A DNA stretch of 64,000 nucleotides from Anodontia alba (Eukaryota; Mollusca; Bivalvia; Lucinida; Lucinidae). Positions 11,551 to 22,923 of this stretch are shown here, piece after piece; position 1 is the first letter of the stretch, and every line of letters starts with the position of its first letter. Location of the stretch: contig OZ024831.1 of NCBI GenBank assembly GCA_964016985.1, positions 26,517,631 through 26,581,630 of the forward strand. Reading direction: 5' to 3'. The notes beneath the pieces were generated by a model. It worked only from the letters and a program-made list of their open reading frames with translations. It did no database searches and was not told the origin of the DNA. A program made the translations under genes and the position numbers.

Positions 11551-12472
11551 GAACAAGAGGTCTATGGGACACGAGACGCTCACCTGGTAAAAACAGCAAT
11601 TGCACATCTGCAAATGCCTTGCAACTTCTCCCAGTATCACCACAGCAAATAGGACACAAAGTTGACCTACCGTAAAAAGGTCAAAGCTCGTCCTAGTATC
11701 ACCATTTGAACACACTTAGTAGAATTTGAGCTCCCAATGCTGTTTACCAAGATTCAGCCTCAAGTTTTCATTGTTCTGGAGAAGAAGATTTTTAAGTGTT
11801 TTACCATATATGGGCATGGCAGCTATTTGTTTCAATGGCGCAAAACCTTTGAACAAATTGTCAACATCCCTTCGAAACAAGGCACCATGTGAAATCTGGT
11901 GAAAATTGTTCGAGGGGTTTCAGAGAAGAAGACAATTAAAAAGTCACAACTTTATACATGTATATAGCTTAGGGGCAAGGGCAGATAAGCCCCAGTGAAC
12001 AAAATTTTGATTGTAAGTGATGTTTTTACTACTTTAATAATACATTGTAAAGTTTCAGCCATTAGTCTTTAACACATTTTGAAAAAAAAAATGACTTTTC
12101 AACATTTCCCCGTACAAATGTATATGGGCGCAGAATTGACCTTGCCGTAAAAAGGTCAAAGGTCAACCTACGACCATCATTTGAACGAACTTGGTAGACC
12201 TTGGGTCCCTAATGCAATATACCAAGATTCAGCTACAAGGCTTTCTCGGTTCTGGAGCAGAACGTTTTAAGTATTTTACCATATTTGGACATGGCGGCCA
12301 TATTGATTAACGGCCCGTGACCATTTGAACAAATTTTCAGTTCCCTTTAACAGAAGGCTCCTCATGAAATTTGAAGAACTTACTATTGGCCCTGGGGTTC
12401 AGAGTAGAAGACGGGCGGCAAGTATTCACAATAGCTCATCCTGAGCCTGCCTACGGCTCAGGTGAGCTAAAA
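11551..12472 (+). mobile_element. Family I element, Helentron/HINE-like, copy 1
   Basis: Opens gaacaagaggtctatgggac and closes with a perfect 8-bp stem (cctgagcc/ggctcagg) followed by tgagctaaaa. Between lie about two tandem units, each carrying gtaaaaaggtcaaagg, accaagattcagcc, ctggagaagaag, ttttaccatatatgggcatg and gaacaaattgtcaa. A terminal hairpin just before a CTAA-like 3' end, short subterminal palindromes and a tandem core are known features of Helentron-associated non-autonomous elements such as the bivalve pearl/CvA type. Assignment to that group is inference. No Rep/helicase coding is present. Confidence 0.7.
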
Positions 12473-13736
12473 GGTTCTGATCAGACTGTGGGTGTAACGG
12501 CTGATCTGGGCCTCGCTATTCATGAAATGTGTACATGACCCTCTACCCACCAATCCTGCTCCACCATAATATACAATGAAAACAGGAATGTGCGTGGGTG
12601 TACGTGATTAGGTGAATGTTCAGAATTTGGCACATTTTACATCTGATTTCAATTTGAGTCTGTCATTTGTTGTGTTTTTTTTTTTTTTTTTTTTTTTTTT
12701 GTTGTTGTTGTTTTTTCTTGTAGTGAAGATCCTTGTTTTAACTCATTTATGCCTAGCCTCTCGTAAATGGGACAATAACAAAAATGTGTAGCGGCGTCAG
12801 AGCTGGGTCTACACCATTTGCATTAATTAAATACAGGAATTTCTATAAAACATGGTAATAATAATAAAAAAAATAAACAGACACCCCTTTGTCGGAAACG
12901 GAGCTTTTTAATGAAGTGAGGTAGAAAAGTCCACGTGTCATAAATGGGTGTGCATGCGTGCGTGTATGCATGCATGTACACATGCATGCATACATGTATG
13001 TATGTAATGTATGTATGTATACCTTTTTTTTAATGTGAGCATTAAGAAGAAGTTCTTGCAACTGTTTTGTTATATCTGATAGAAGTTTTCTTCTATACGC
13101 TCTCCAATCACCACTGTTAACATGAACAGGATGACAGCTTGGAATAGAATACTATTCTTAGTCAAACATTTCCACCAAACAGCTGAAGTTCATACTTAAA
13201 GATATCTTACTGGTATACAAACGTCATGTTAAAGGGTGTGGTTTCTTTCTTATCCTTTTGAATGTGTTCCTGGCTGTACGTACATGGCACGGTATTGAAA
13301 TCAGATGTTTAAACCAAACTGACTGCAACAACAAAGACATATATTTGTTCTTCAAGTGCACTGTTTTCATTTGGGGTTCAAAGTACAAAAAACAAACCTA
13401 AACAATTTGTATTTTTCTCGGCTGTATTTTATATCCAGGTCTTTGGTAGCAAATTTTATAAGTTCCACGCATATTTCACTGGGACTTAGAAAAAAAAAAC
13501 AATAACTTACTAATATACATTCTGCTTCCTCAGACAGCCGTTCAGTTCATATGAAGTAAGAGTATTATGTTACATATCGTGCTTAATAATTCTATTTATG
13601 CGGTACTTTCTTTCCATATGGGTTAAAACGTTCGCATTACCCTCCACTGTCACCCGTGGTTCCTCTGAAATCATGTTCTGTCGTACAGAATTGACTGCTG
13701 GATCGATAAGCTGGTGGTTTTCTATGCCAGTCCATC
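12473..13736. other. No gene; poly-T, half hairpins, alternating purine-pyrimidine tract
   Basis: Contains a diverged E-like hairpin at 12480-12530, a poly-T run near 12677-12703, a right-half F motif at 12785-12820 (gcggcgtcagagctgggtct), and an alternating purine-pyrimidine stretch at 12945-13022 built of tgcatgcg/tgtatgta steps. Confidence 0.5.
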
Positions 13737-13806
13737 TTGGTCAGCTCCCTCCCTTACAGGACAGCATTTGTTTTCCTTTTAGAGTGGACCCCTTTCAGAA
13801 GGGAGG
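13737..13806. mobile_element. Family G right-half fragment
   Basis: ccttttagagtggacccctt followed by tcagaaggg is the family's right arm. The left arm is degraded (tcagctccctccc). Confidence 0.55.
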
Positions 13807-14173
13807 CAAAACACTTTTGAAAGATTTACCTCAACTGAAAATGAATCAATTCCCCTTAACTCAAGTTTCTTGTACTCTCGCTTTCCCAAGTGATAATTTG
13901 ACTGATCCGTAAAACTCTTACTGACAGAGACAAATCATGTTCGCACGGAAGCTTACATTGAAATATCGACATATAATCCAGTTGTTCCAAAGAGCATGTC
14001 TGCTTTAAATTAATCTTGCAAAACATTGTTTCCCTATTTCGTCAGACAGTTTGGGTCGTGTTGACATTAAAGTATTGTTAAAATGATGAACACATCGCGA
14101 TTTTAGATGTCCCCAATGAAAACGTGCAATTGCATAAAAAGTCAAAGTAAAATCAAATGCTTTAAAAAAAAGC
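13807..14173. other. No gene seen
   Basis: Unassigned. The open frame crossing 13598-13912 on the plus strand runs through the G fragment and has no recognisable domain. Confidence 0.35.
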
Positions 14174-14506
14174 TTATATTGTGTTGAAAGTAGTTGCGGT
14201 CGTGGTACCTAAGCCATAATCCAAACTCATAAATCCGTGAACGAATGACGAATCAGAATGTTCAGACCAACAGACATGGACCCCAGAATAAAGGGTGTAA
14301 TCAGGCGTCCGCGGATAGTAAGCATTACTTGGTAAGCAAGCTTCGACCACCATGCCCATAGGCCTGAACGAAGGAAATATCGGTAGAAGCGTATGTCCGG
14401 GATTTGGGAAGTCTACTTTTGGCGCGTAATTGGCAAAAACATCAGAAACAATTCTGGAAACTGCCACATTATAGGGATTGACCAGATCATGATGTCTCCC
14501 ACAGAA
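14174..14506 (-). CDS. Candidate coding exon or pseudo-exon of unknown family
   Basis: On the minus strand a frame of about 110 codons is open from just after an in-frame TAG at 14507-14509 to a stop at 14174. It begins FCGRHHDLVNPYNVAVSRIV and includes ANYAPKVDFPNPGHTLLP, SFRPMGMVVEACLP, AYYPRTPDYTLYSGVHVCWS and FVHGFMSLDYGLGTTTATTF. The composition is mixed, rich in P, Y, D, W and H, with no low-complexity run, unlike the repeat-derived frames elsewhere in the window. There is no methionine at its start and the TAG (ggtag before TTCTG) could serve as a weak splice acceptor, though the upstream bases are A-rich, not pyrimidine-rich. I do not recognise the family. It may be an exon, a fragment of a transposon protein, or chance. 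Confidence 0.35.
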   Translation of the reverse strand, partial: FCGRHHDLVNPYNVAVSRIVSDVFANYAPKVDFPNPGHTLLPIFPSFRPMGMVVEACLPSNAYYPRTPDYTLYSGVHVCWSEHSDSSFVHGFMSLDYGLGTTTATTFNTI

Positions 14507-14680
14507 CTACCAGTTTTTTTTTTTTATACCCCCGGCTCAACAACTTTGTAGTGAGCACTTTCCCACACGTTCCATGAAGTCCTGATAATTTGAACTGGCT
14601 CTGGCATAACGGATTAACTGTGAAACGTAAACGCCATATGCTGATGCAGAAGGGATATTACTGCTCAGGAATGGAAAATG

Positions 14681-14806
14681 AAATAAGCGTCAAAAAATTG
14701 CCTTTGGAAACAAAGAACACACTACGGGTTAGAAAATGGCAATCTCGGTTTTATTGAGACTCTTCGTAAGCAGTAATGAAATTTGCAACACTGCTTATCG
14801 CCGAGA
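14681..14806 (+). repeat. Family M dispersed repeat, copy 1
   Basis: Contains gcctttggaaacaaagaaca, gcaatctcggttttattgag, actcttcgtaagcagtaatg and tttgcaacactgcttatcgc in order. The same blocks recur at 51430-51535 and, inverted, at 22561-22665 and 52664-52796. Confidence 0.7.
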
Positions 14807-14943
14807 TCAATGACCGAACATAGAAGCATCATTACTCAGGACAGACTGTAAAATATAAATGGAGTTACTCAGGAAGAGTCACAATCAAGCAGCACAATCT
14901 TACCGAGGTATCACACGAAGATGAAATGAGGAACAATGACAAA

Positions 14944-15024
14944 CATTACGAAAACACGCCTATTCAAATATATTGAAAATTTTACATCCAAAAAAGGAAC
15001 ATTTTCAGATACAAACTCTGATAT
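14944..15024 (+). mobile_element. Family A fragment, copy 3a
   Basis: Left end only: cattacgaaaacacgcctat, then ttcaaatatattgaaaattt, breaking off at aactctgatat. A complete opposite-orientation A copy starts directly after it, so the fragment was probably truncated by that insertion or by a local rearrangement. Confidence 0.75.
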
Positions 15025-15300
15025 CATTACGAAAACATGCCTATAGAATTTTGACCCCCTTAAACCCCACTTTTACAGTAAAACTGGGGTTTACATGGGT
15101 ATAAATTATTTTTCTTATTTCTGCTCAAAAACATAGATTGTGGTACTCGTTAGAATCGCCTCGGCGAGGCGGTTCTAATGAGTACCCACAATCTATGGTT
15201 TGAGCAGAAATATAAAAAATATCAGAATTTTTTATCTAAAAATTTTCATTTTTTGGTGGTAAAATTTTCAGTATATTTGAATAGCCGTGTTTTCGTAATG
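15025..15300 (-). mobile_element. Family A palindromic element, copy 3b
   Basis: Starts cattacgaaaacatgcctat and ends gtgttttcgtaatg. The stem agaatcgcctcgg/cgaggcggttct has one mismatch. It abuts fragment 3a. Confidence 0.85.
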
Positions 15301-15410
15301 TTTTCATATTCTTGCACTAAACCTGGATTGTTGGTACACGTTAGAATCGACTTACTGAAGCGATGCTAATAAATATCCAAAACATATGTTCTTAGAAGTA
15401 ATAAGAATAA
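15301..15410. mobile_element. Decayed hairpin related to families A/B
   Basis: cctggattgttggtacacgt followed by tagaatcgac, and later gatgctaataaatatccaaa and acatatgtt, give a weak echo of the A/B core with heavily mismatched arms. Confidence 0.45.
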
Positions 15411-15743
15411 ATTAAGGCCTTTCTTACGAATGATTTTACACATTAAGGATTCTTTACAACAACAAATTTGTTTAAATGGCAACATCTTTGTGAACAAAAG
15501 CTGTCGTTGTAACGAAATGTGTTCTGTACAATACAATACTCGACGTACGAACAAAGAAAAATTGCAACAAATGGTCCACCAGGAGCCGATCAGCAAAATT
15601 ATTTTCAGATGGGAAGCTAAAGCCAGTTCTACACACGCAAAAGCACAAACCACACCACATATAACCGTCTCAATTCGCTGAACATGTCGGAAGCAAAAGC
15701 AAGGAAACTGAGACAAGCAAGGAAACAACGGAAACAGTACATG
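15411..15743. other. No gene seen; overlapping chance frames
   Basis: Several overlapping open frames occur on both strands with no domain signature. I see no basis to prefer any of them. Confidence 0.35.
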
Positions 15744-15820
15744 CCCAGCTAGTTTTATTTTATAAATCTACAGCGGGCCAATAACGGCCCGCTATAGATT
15801 TATGTAGAATGCTTACTGGG
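15744..15820. mobile_element. Family D palindrome, short subtype
   Basis: cccagctag at left and gcttactggg at right. Arms tataaatctacagcgggcca and ggcccgctatagatttatgt are shorter than in the 107-bp copies because the inner gacgggcc stem is missing. Confidence 0.8.
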
Positions 15821-15954
15821 GGCAGCTGCTGACGAAATGAAAACAGAGGAAGCAAAAAAAGGGAGACTTCCATGGATCAGTTATTCTTCCGTAACATAAG
15901 TCTATTAATCTATTAGCCTTTAGTGCATAATATTCCTAAAATGGAACGTATGTA

Positions 15955-16010
15955 AACAGTAAAGATCCTTATTAGATACCACGCAGGTTCTACATTGTTT
16001 GCATTTAACA
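15955..16010. mobile_element. Family F hairpin, decayed copy
   Basis: gtaaacagtaaagatcctta faces accacgcaggttctacattg then tttgc. It is followed by a poly-A run at 16023-16047. Confidence 0.5.
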
Positions 16011-16023
16011 ATACGATTTCTGT

Positions 16024-16054
<31 letters not shown>

Positions 16055-16251
16055 AAACTAAAGCAGGCATCCTTTGACTAGAAAGGCTATGTTTGTGAAG
16101 AATGTATCTGAAAGCATTATCTTGATGAACCCTGTATTTTGATCAAAAATGCGATGAAAATTGAGGGAAGTATTTATGTTTGAAGACGTAAAAATGTTTT
16201 TATGGTAGCAACCATTTTTAATAACTTATGAGAGTTATGACTCACAGATAT

Positions 16252-17262
16252 GAACAAGAGGCCTATGGGCCACGATTCCCTCACCTGGTAAAAACAGCTG
16301 TTGCATATCTGCAAATACCATACAACTTCTTACAGCACTGCCACAGCAACAAGGACACAAACTTGACCATATCGTAAAAAGGTCAAAGGTCATCCTAGCA
16401 TCAACATTTGAACAAACTTAGTAAACATTGAGTCCGAGATGCAGTATACCAAGAGTCAGCCTTACAGCTTTCTTAGTTCTGGAGAAGATTGTTAAGTGGT
16501 TTATATCATATATGGGCATGGCAGCTATACTGTTCAATCGTGCGGAACCTTTCGAACAAATTATCAACATCCTTTTGACAGAAGACCCCATGTAAAATCA
16601 GGTGAAAATTGTTCAAGAAATTTCAGTGAAGAAGACGTTTAAAGATTTCACGATTGTATACATGTACATGGCTCAGGGGCAAAGGCAGATACCCCCTAAA
16701 TTTTGACGGTACCTAAACAATGTAACTTCTTTATTAATCATACGTTGTAAGTTTCAGTCATTAGTCTTCAACTCTTATTGAGAAAATGAATTTTCAATAT
16801 TTTCCCCATATAAAAGTATGGGGGCAAATTTGACCTTGATGTAAAAATGTCAAAGCTCGTAGTCCTCGAGTCCCCGATGCTGTAAACCAAGATTCAGCCT
16901 CAAAGCTTTCTTCGTTCTGAAGAAGAAAAGTGTTTTACCATATATGGGCATGGCGGCCATCTTGTTCAATGGCGCGGAACCATTCGAACAAATTGTCAAT
17001 ACCCTTTCGACAAAAGGCCCCATGTAAAATCTAGAGAAAATTGCTCGAACAGTTTCAGCGAAGAAGATATTAAAATTACACAAATTTAAACATGTATATA
17101 GCCCATGGGGCAAGGGCAGAAAATACCCAGGCGACAACATTTTGATTGTAACTAAAGCGATTCACTAATTTAATAATACATTGTAAGTTTCAGACATTAG
17201 TCTATAATACATTTTGCGAAAATAACTTTTCAACTTTTTTTCCAAAGGTATTTTGGTGTGTT

Positions 17263-17320
<58 letters not shown>

Positions 17321-18109
17321 TGGGGGTGGGGTGCGGTGGTAAATTTGACCTCGCTGTTTAAAGGTTAAAGGTCAACTTACAACCATCATTTGAAAAATAC
17401 TCGGTAGACCTTGAGTCTCCGATGCTATATACCAAGATTCAGCTTCAAGGCGTTCTTGGTTCTTGAGAAGATTTTTAAATGATTTTACCATATATGGGCA
17501 TCGCGGCTTTCTTGTTGAATGACCGGGAACCATTCGAACAAATTGTCAATACCCTTTCGACAGAAGGCCCATGTGAAATGTGAAGTATGGGGTGGGGGTT
17601 GGGTGGGGGGGATGCAGATAATCCCTAGGGGACAAACTTTTGATTTGAACTAAAAAATCTAACTACTTTGGTCAAACATTGTAATTTTCAGCCATTAATA
17701 CATTTTGAGAAAATGATTTTTCAACATGTTCCCCATACAAAAGCTTGTGGGACGCAAATTTGATCTTGCAGTAAAAAGTTCAAATCATTTGAAAAACTTT
17801 GTAGACATTGAGTCCCCAATTCTATATACCAAGATTCAGCCTTAAAGCTTTCTTGGATCTGGAGAAGAATATTTAAGTGTTTTACCATATATAGGCATGG
17901 CGGCCATCTTGATTAACGGACCGTGACCATTTGAACAAATTGTCAATCCCCAAATTTCAGAAGGCTCCACGCGAAATCTGAAGTAAATTGGCCGAGGGGT
18001 ACCAGACGAAAAGTCGTTCAAAGTTGTTAACGGACGGACGGAGGACGGCCGACGGACGGTAAGTGATCACAATGGCTCTTCCTGAGCCCTCGGCTCAAGT
18101 GAGCTAAAA
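16252..18109 (+). mobile_element. Family I element, Helentron/HINE-like, copy 2
   Basis: Opens gaacaagaggcctatgggcc and closes with ctgagccctcggctcaagtg then agctaaaa. About four tandem core units are visible from the recurring ggcatggcagct/ggcatggcggcc block near 16515, 16949, 17497 and 17893. A (GT)n run at 17264-17320 lies within the core, and a gacggacgg-type microsatellite at about 18030-18060 precedes the 3' hairpin, as in the known bivalve pearl/CvA group. It is twice as long as copy 1 because of unit number. Confidence 0.72.
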
Positions 18110-18603
18110 AACGTAAGTGAAGATATCCAGGAAATGTCCGGCGCAATCATCTAGCACAGTCATCCCGAGGCACCAAAAGAAGGAACAATAAGGGCAACAC
18201 AAACGCCATCTACCAAACCACAGACGCAAAAACAAAGAACTGCAACAAAAGAACCGGGGACGGGGGAAGGAGAGGGTGGCGCGGGGGAGACTTAAACAAG
18301 TTTTGTTCGCGCGAAACCTCACCCTTAATTCTGATGTAGCTCGAATATATGTTCGGTCCGCATAAGGGTACTCTAACTCCTCTATGAAATATCAAAGTGA
18401 AACACATACAATAAATAAAACCAATGTGACGATACAAAGCAAGAGCTCAATGGCGTTTTGAAGCCAGAAAACAAGAAAACCACAAACAGGACCACGATGA
18501 GCCCGGCTACAGAACTGATAGTCAGGCACCGACCATCTGAAGCAGACTGAGTATGGAGCCGTCATTTAGTCTGAGGACTGACCCACCGTCGTGTAAAACT
18601 TAA
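18110..18603. other. No gene seen
   Basis: A block at 18150-18200 (catcccgaggcaccaaaaga in plus) matches, inverted, a short block near 29430 (ttttggtgcctcgggat). It may be a fragment of an unnamed dispersed repeat. Confidence 0.4.
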
Positions 18604-18886
18604 TATCACGAAAACATGCCTGTATAATTTTGACCCCATGAAACCCCACTTTTACATAGTAAAACTGGGGTTTACAGGGGTATACATTATATTTTCTTAT
18701 TTCTGCTCAAAACATAGATTGTTGGTACTCGTTAGAGCCGTCTCGTCGTCGAGGCGGCTCTAACGAGTACCCACAATCTACGTTTTGAGCAGAAATATGA
18801 AAAATATCAGAATTTTTTATCTGAAAATTTTCATATTTCGGTGGTATTAATTTGCGGTATGTTTGAATAGGCATGTTTTCGTATTG
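18604..18886 (-). mobile_element. Family A palindromic element, copy 4
   Basis: The core reads agagccgtctcg then a duplicated tcg, facing cgaggcggctct. The change of agaaccg/cggttct to agagccg/cggctct is compensated in both arms. Confidence 0.85.
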
Positions 18887-19868
18887 ATAACTTCTGTTTG
18901 CAGCGATAATGTACCTCTATATTTGTTGTAGACTACGACATCTCGCATTACAACGGTAACTGTTCTATACGAATAGCATATTACCATTATACCGGTAGAT
19001 ACAAAGTAAACTTTAGGGGGTCAGTCATTTCAAATACACGGAAGCTGCTTATATGTAACAGAATTACCCCACTCTTTCTAGTTTTTGGACTATTTAGAGG
19101 GACTGTTAATAGTCAAATACCTAGTGATTACCCTTTAAACTTAGGGAAAACATCTCCGGGTTTCAGAACATTTACAGAAATGTATATAAGGAAAATATCG
19201 ATGATAGTTTCTATGATAATCCTATACCTGTGTTTGTATATATATATGGCTACATTGCTATACACATGTTAGTTTTGCTGTACAACAGTACTGTTGCTGC
19301 CAGAAAGATGTTACTTAATAAAGGGAAGTGTTTCGAACCCTATCAAATAACCAAACTGGCGGGACCCTTGACAAAAAGTTTTCACCTCTTTAAACGGCAT
19401 TAACTTGCGTACTTTGTAGCCGGTTTGGATCAAAATTTGCATCCAAATGCAAAGTTTGTCAGACCTATAATCACCGATACACTGTGCTACAGCTTCTTGT
19501 CCCTTTAAATTGGAAATAGACCTGTTTCGAGAGCGATGCATAATAGGTTACTTTAGCTCAATTCGAGTAGTCCAGAAGCGAAGATTACCTTATGTGTAAT
19601 GAGCTGAAACAAAGGACTCTAGAATAGTGACTATCTTCTGTCTATAGAAGGACCGCTACTTTATTCTGAATATTGGAAGAAAGTCAATGCGGATAAAAAC
19701 TATCAATGTATCCTTTTGACAGAACACAAATTGTGATGCAATTTTGATCAAGATCGGATAGACTGAAAACAAGGATGCTACCTACGACTGAAGACTTCAA
19801 AATTGTTTTATTGGTATCACCATTCGGAGTACTTAGTGAGACAATATAGCATCATAAAGCATATGTAA
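18887..19868. other. No gene seen
   Basis: Unassigned sequence without long frames, tandem repeats or hairpin cores. Confidence 0.4.
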
Positions 19869-20149
19869 CATCGCGAAAACACGCCTATATAATTTGACCC
19901 CTTTCAACCCCATTTTTATACAAGAAAACTGGGGTATACGGGAGTGAATGTACAATTTTTTCTTATTTTTGCTCAAAAACATAGATTGTGGGAACGCGTT
20001 AGAACCGCCTCGCCACGGCGGTTCTAACAAGTACCCACAATCTATGTTTTGAGCAGAACTATGAAAAATGTCAGAATTTTTTATCTGAAAATTTTCCGTT
20101 TTTGGAGGTGAAATTTTCTATATATTTGAATAGGCGTGTTTTCGTAATG
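19869..20149 (-). mobile_element. Family A palindromic element, copy 5
   Basis: Starts catcgcgaaaacacgcctat and ends gtgttttcgtaatg. The stem agaaccgcctcg/ggcggttct is interrupted by a single change at the apex. Confidence 0.85.
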
Positions 20150-20398
20150 AACCCTAAATAAATAGTATTTACAAAGTGGTTTAACTAGTATGCATTTATG
20201 TCTGTTTCAGTTGAGGTTTATAGGCCATGTCAATAGTATTTCAGTCATGAGCTTTCTCCCTGAGAGAGGAAGAAAGGCAACAAGAAAGAAAATAGAGGAG
20301 AAAAAGCTTCCCACATCCTGAAAGTAAGGTAAGAACTTTCTAACAAACAACAGTGACGGTAGGACCGACCCCTCCATAAGATTTAGCAGAAGGGCGTG

Positions 20399-20505
20399 CC
20401 CAGCTAGCATTCTACGTAGATCTACATCGGGCCGTCATCGGCCCGTCAGCTACCCTGACGGGCCGATGACGGCCCGATATAGATTTACGTAGAATGCTGA
20501 CTGGG
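20399..20505. mobile_element. Family D palindrome, 107 bp, copy 3
   Basis: cccagctagcattctacgta at left and tacgtagaatgctgactggg at right. Nested stems are tctacatcgggccgtcatcg and gggccgtcatcggcccgtca around a gctacc loop. Nearly identical to the copies at 29.2, 41.6 and 63.5 kb. Confidence 0.93.
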
Positions 20506-21102
20506 TATCACCGATCCACTCATTACATGCTGTGTTGTCTGTATTGACTGAAGGCTGTTTTCAGGCATAACGAAGACTTTAAGTTGTATTCTGAAATCTT
20601 TGGGGAAAAAAAAAAAGAAAACAAACACATACACACAAAAAAAAAAAAAAAAAAAAAAAAAACATGAAATATTCGAAATGTTCGTGCCGAAGTCAACAAT
20701 TTTTGAACCGCTTTGTTTTACCTGTTTCTGGTCAAATTTGCAAGAGATAAAGCAAGCCAGAAAAACTGTATAGAAGGGGTCCAGACTCCAGGAAGAGCCA
20801 AAATCGCAGAACATAGACTTCCGATGATACCAAACGGAAGAACAAACAACCCATGACAGACATCACACAAACCACGAACCAAAGAAACGTAAAGCAAGCA
20901 GTTCCCTCTTCCCCGAGCTTATAACAATGCCAGACAGGATCCATCAAAAACAATAAAACAACAAATACAAGATAACATGAAATAAAAGAAGTCCAGAGGG
21001 TAGAATTACATTTTTTTGCTTTTACGGACAAAATGCGATGGAAATTCAAACATACAACAAACATGTGAACCGAAACGTTAGAAAACGTACCTTTTGGCAT
21101 GT
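20506..21102. other. No gene; poly-A tract
   Basis: A-rich runs occur at 20608-20620 and 20638-20662. Open frames on the minus strand run through this homopolymer and are not credible. Confidence 0.5.
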
Positions 21103-21169
21103 GCGACCAGCGAAGATTCAGATCAGCTTGCGCATTCTCGCAGTCTGATCAGAATCTTCACTGGTCGCA
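21103..21169. mobile_element. Family E hairpin, copy 3
   Basis: Arms gcgaccagcgaagattcaga and tctgatcagaatcttcactg then gtcgc. The variable outer stem here is GATTC/GAATC where other copies have GACTC, GGCCC or GATCC, paired in each case. Confidence 0.8.
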
Positions 21170-21177
21170 GTTTGGAA

Positions 21178-21660
21178 TCAGTTTATGAATCAGCATAAAA
21201 ACGATTTATATTTTACAAAAACAATCCTACCTTTTGTAATACCCTTCTCTCTGATTTGGCTGATCATATATCCGAGATCATCCAAATCCTATCTTTTGTA
21301 ATGTCCTTCTCTCTGATTTGGCTGATCATATATCCGAGATCATCCAAATCCTATCTTTTGTAATGTCCTTCTTTCTGATTTGTCTGATCATATATCCGAG
21401 ATCATCCAAATCCTATCTTTTGTAATGTCCTTCTCTCTGATTTGGCTGATCATATATCCGAGATCATCCAAATCCTATCTTTTGTAATATCCTTCTCTCT
21501 GATTTAGCTGATCATATATCCGGGATCATCCTAATCCTATCTTTTGTAATGTCCTTCTCTCTGATTTGGCTGACCAGCCAAATCAGAGAGAAGGACATTC
21601 CACAAGCTAAGATTTTTGTAAAATGTGTCGTTTTTATGCTGATTCATATATCAGTTCATG
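21178..21660. repeat. Foldback enclosing a tandem array
   Basis: The left arm contains gaatcagcataaaaacgatt and ttacaaaaacaatcctacc. The right arm returns as ttttgtaaaatgtgtcgttt and ttatgctgattcatatatca. The innermost joint is an uninterrupted palindrome near 21551-21598 (gatttggctga facing ccagccaaatc). A 62-bp tandem array fills the left side of the loop. Confidence 0.75.
21222..21575 (+). repeat. 62-bp tandem repeat, about 5.5 units
   Basis: The unit runs cttttgtaatgtccttctct, ctgatttggctgatcatata, tccgagatcatccaaatcct, at. Successive tgtaat landmarks are exactly 62 bases apart over the last units, with few substitutions, so the expansion is recent. Confidence 0.92.
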
Positions 21661-22560
21661 AGTTTCTGACTGGTAAGGGAGATACTATGTGTAGAGACAT
21701 AGGGGAGTATTTTACGTTTGCTAGATTAGAAAGTAAAACTCATAGCATGGTGCCAGGCTAAAACAGACGACGTGGCTCTGATTTTGTGGTTTGTTATCCT
21801 TACTATTACTGTGCCACAAGACTACCATTTGTACATCAAAAGTGCCTGTATGTGCTTATGTAAATTTTCCGCCATTTTTGACTAGGGAGACAGCTTTTGT
21901 GACGTCCTGTTCTCGTTCCTGTACACCAGTCCTGATGAAAAGTGTTCTGCGGCGCCTGATCTGAGTATACGCTGTTTGTCAATGTCTCTTTTAAGGGTTG
22001 CTGTGCATGAATGGGTTAGCATAGGTCAAAACGAAATTCATTTTCACTTTTTGCCCAAACATGTTTTTGTGGCCTTCTAGAAACTTTTAGAAAATCAAAG
22101 TAAACTTGTATATACATCTGTCATGTTTACCCTTGAGCTGAAGTCGTGCATCGCAAATGTCTAATTACCACAAATTTATGTCACTGTTCGGACGTTTTAA
22201 TTTATAAAACAAGTGTCAGAAGTTAAACTTGTAATTATGAGTAATGATACGCGTTTCAGTTGATTAAAATGTGTGTAAAAGAAGAATTTCTGGATTGCAT
22301 GACATTCTTTAACAAGGAACTCAAACTGGCAATCAGCTATAGCCATGTACTTTCGTTCCTTTGTTTTAGTTCAAACAGTATTTTATTTCTATATATCTTT
22401 ACAGAGAAATACAAAAACAGAACAAATAATATATGAATCCCCATACGTCATCATAGTGCAGATTATATTTCGGGTTACATTGACGAATATCGCTTAAGCC
22501 GGTGCTATTGGGGTGGGAGGTGTGGCGGGTGTGGTGGGCGGGGTTGGGGGTAGGGTATAC
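21661..22560. other. No gene; half F motif
   Basis: A right-half F motif at 21952-21990 (gcggcgcctgatctgagtat) is followed by diverged flank. The remainder is unassigned. Confidence 0.4.
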
Positions 22561-22665
22561 AGCATCGCAAGCAACACTACTGTATGTGAAGAGACTTAAT
22601 ACAACTGAGCCTCCGATTTTCGTTCTTTTGTGTGTTCTTTGTTTCCAAAGGCAACCTTTTAGATT
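22561..22665 (-). repeat. Family M dispersed repeat, decayed copy
   Basis: gcaagcaacactactgtatg, gaagagacttaatacaactg and gtgttctttgtttccaaagg match the M blocks in reverse order with many substitutions. A G-rich stretch precedes it at 22505-22555. Confidence 0.55.
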
Positions 22666-22717
22666 TTTATTGTCTATACAATAACGTGTCTGCACTGAAC
22701 ACTTATTTTCCAATGAG

Positions 22718-22923
22718 TACCGTATTTCTTCTAAATATTAGGACACTCTTTCTCCTTACCATACTTGTCCGAAAACTCACCAAAGTCCATTTTACTGCCT
22801 GTCGATGTGTATAAAAATATTGGCTAAGAAACAAGCATTGTAGATCCAGTTCCGAGGCGTCTGATTTGGGTCTAATCTCTTTGCTTAGGTCAGTCTGTCC
22901 CAGTATTTAGGTTAAAGTGGGTA
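22718..22923 (+). mobile_element. Composite element with family F core, diverged
   Basis: Starts taccgtatttcttctaaata and runs through ctccttaccatacttgtccg, gtccattttactgcc and ggctaagaaacaagcattgt to gtctgtcccagtatttaggt. Same order of blocks as 11082-11300, with a degraded core. A poly-A run follows at 22926-22948. Confidence 0.65.

Noticed and set aside
17264..17320. GT run as a possible regulatory element
   Set aside because: It is the internal microsatellite of a family I element and has no adjacent gene.
21222..21575. CRISPR-like regular repeat
   Set aside because: The 62-bp units are directly adjacent with no unique spacers, in eukaryotic DNA. This is a simple tandem repeat.
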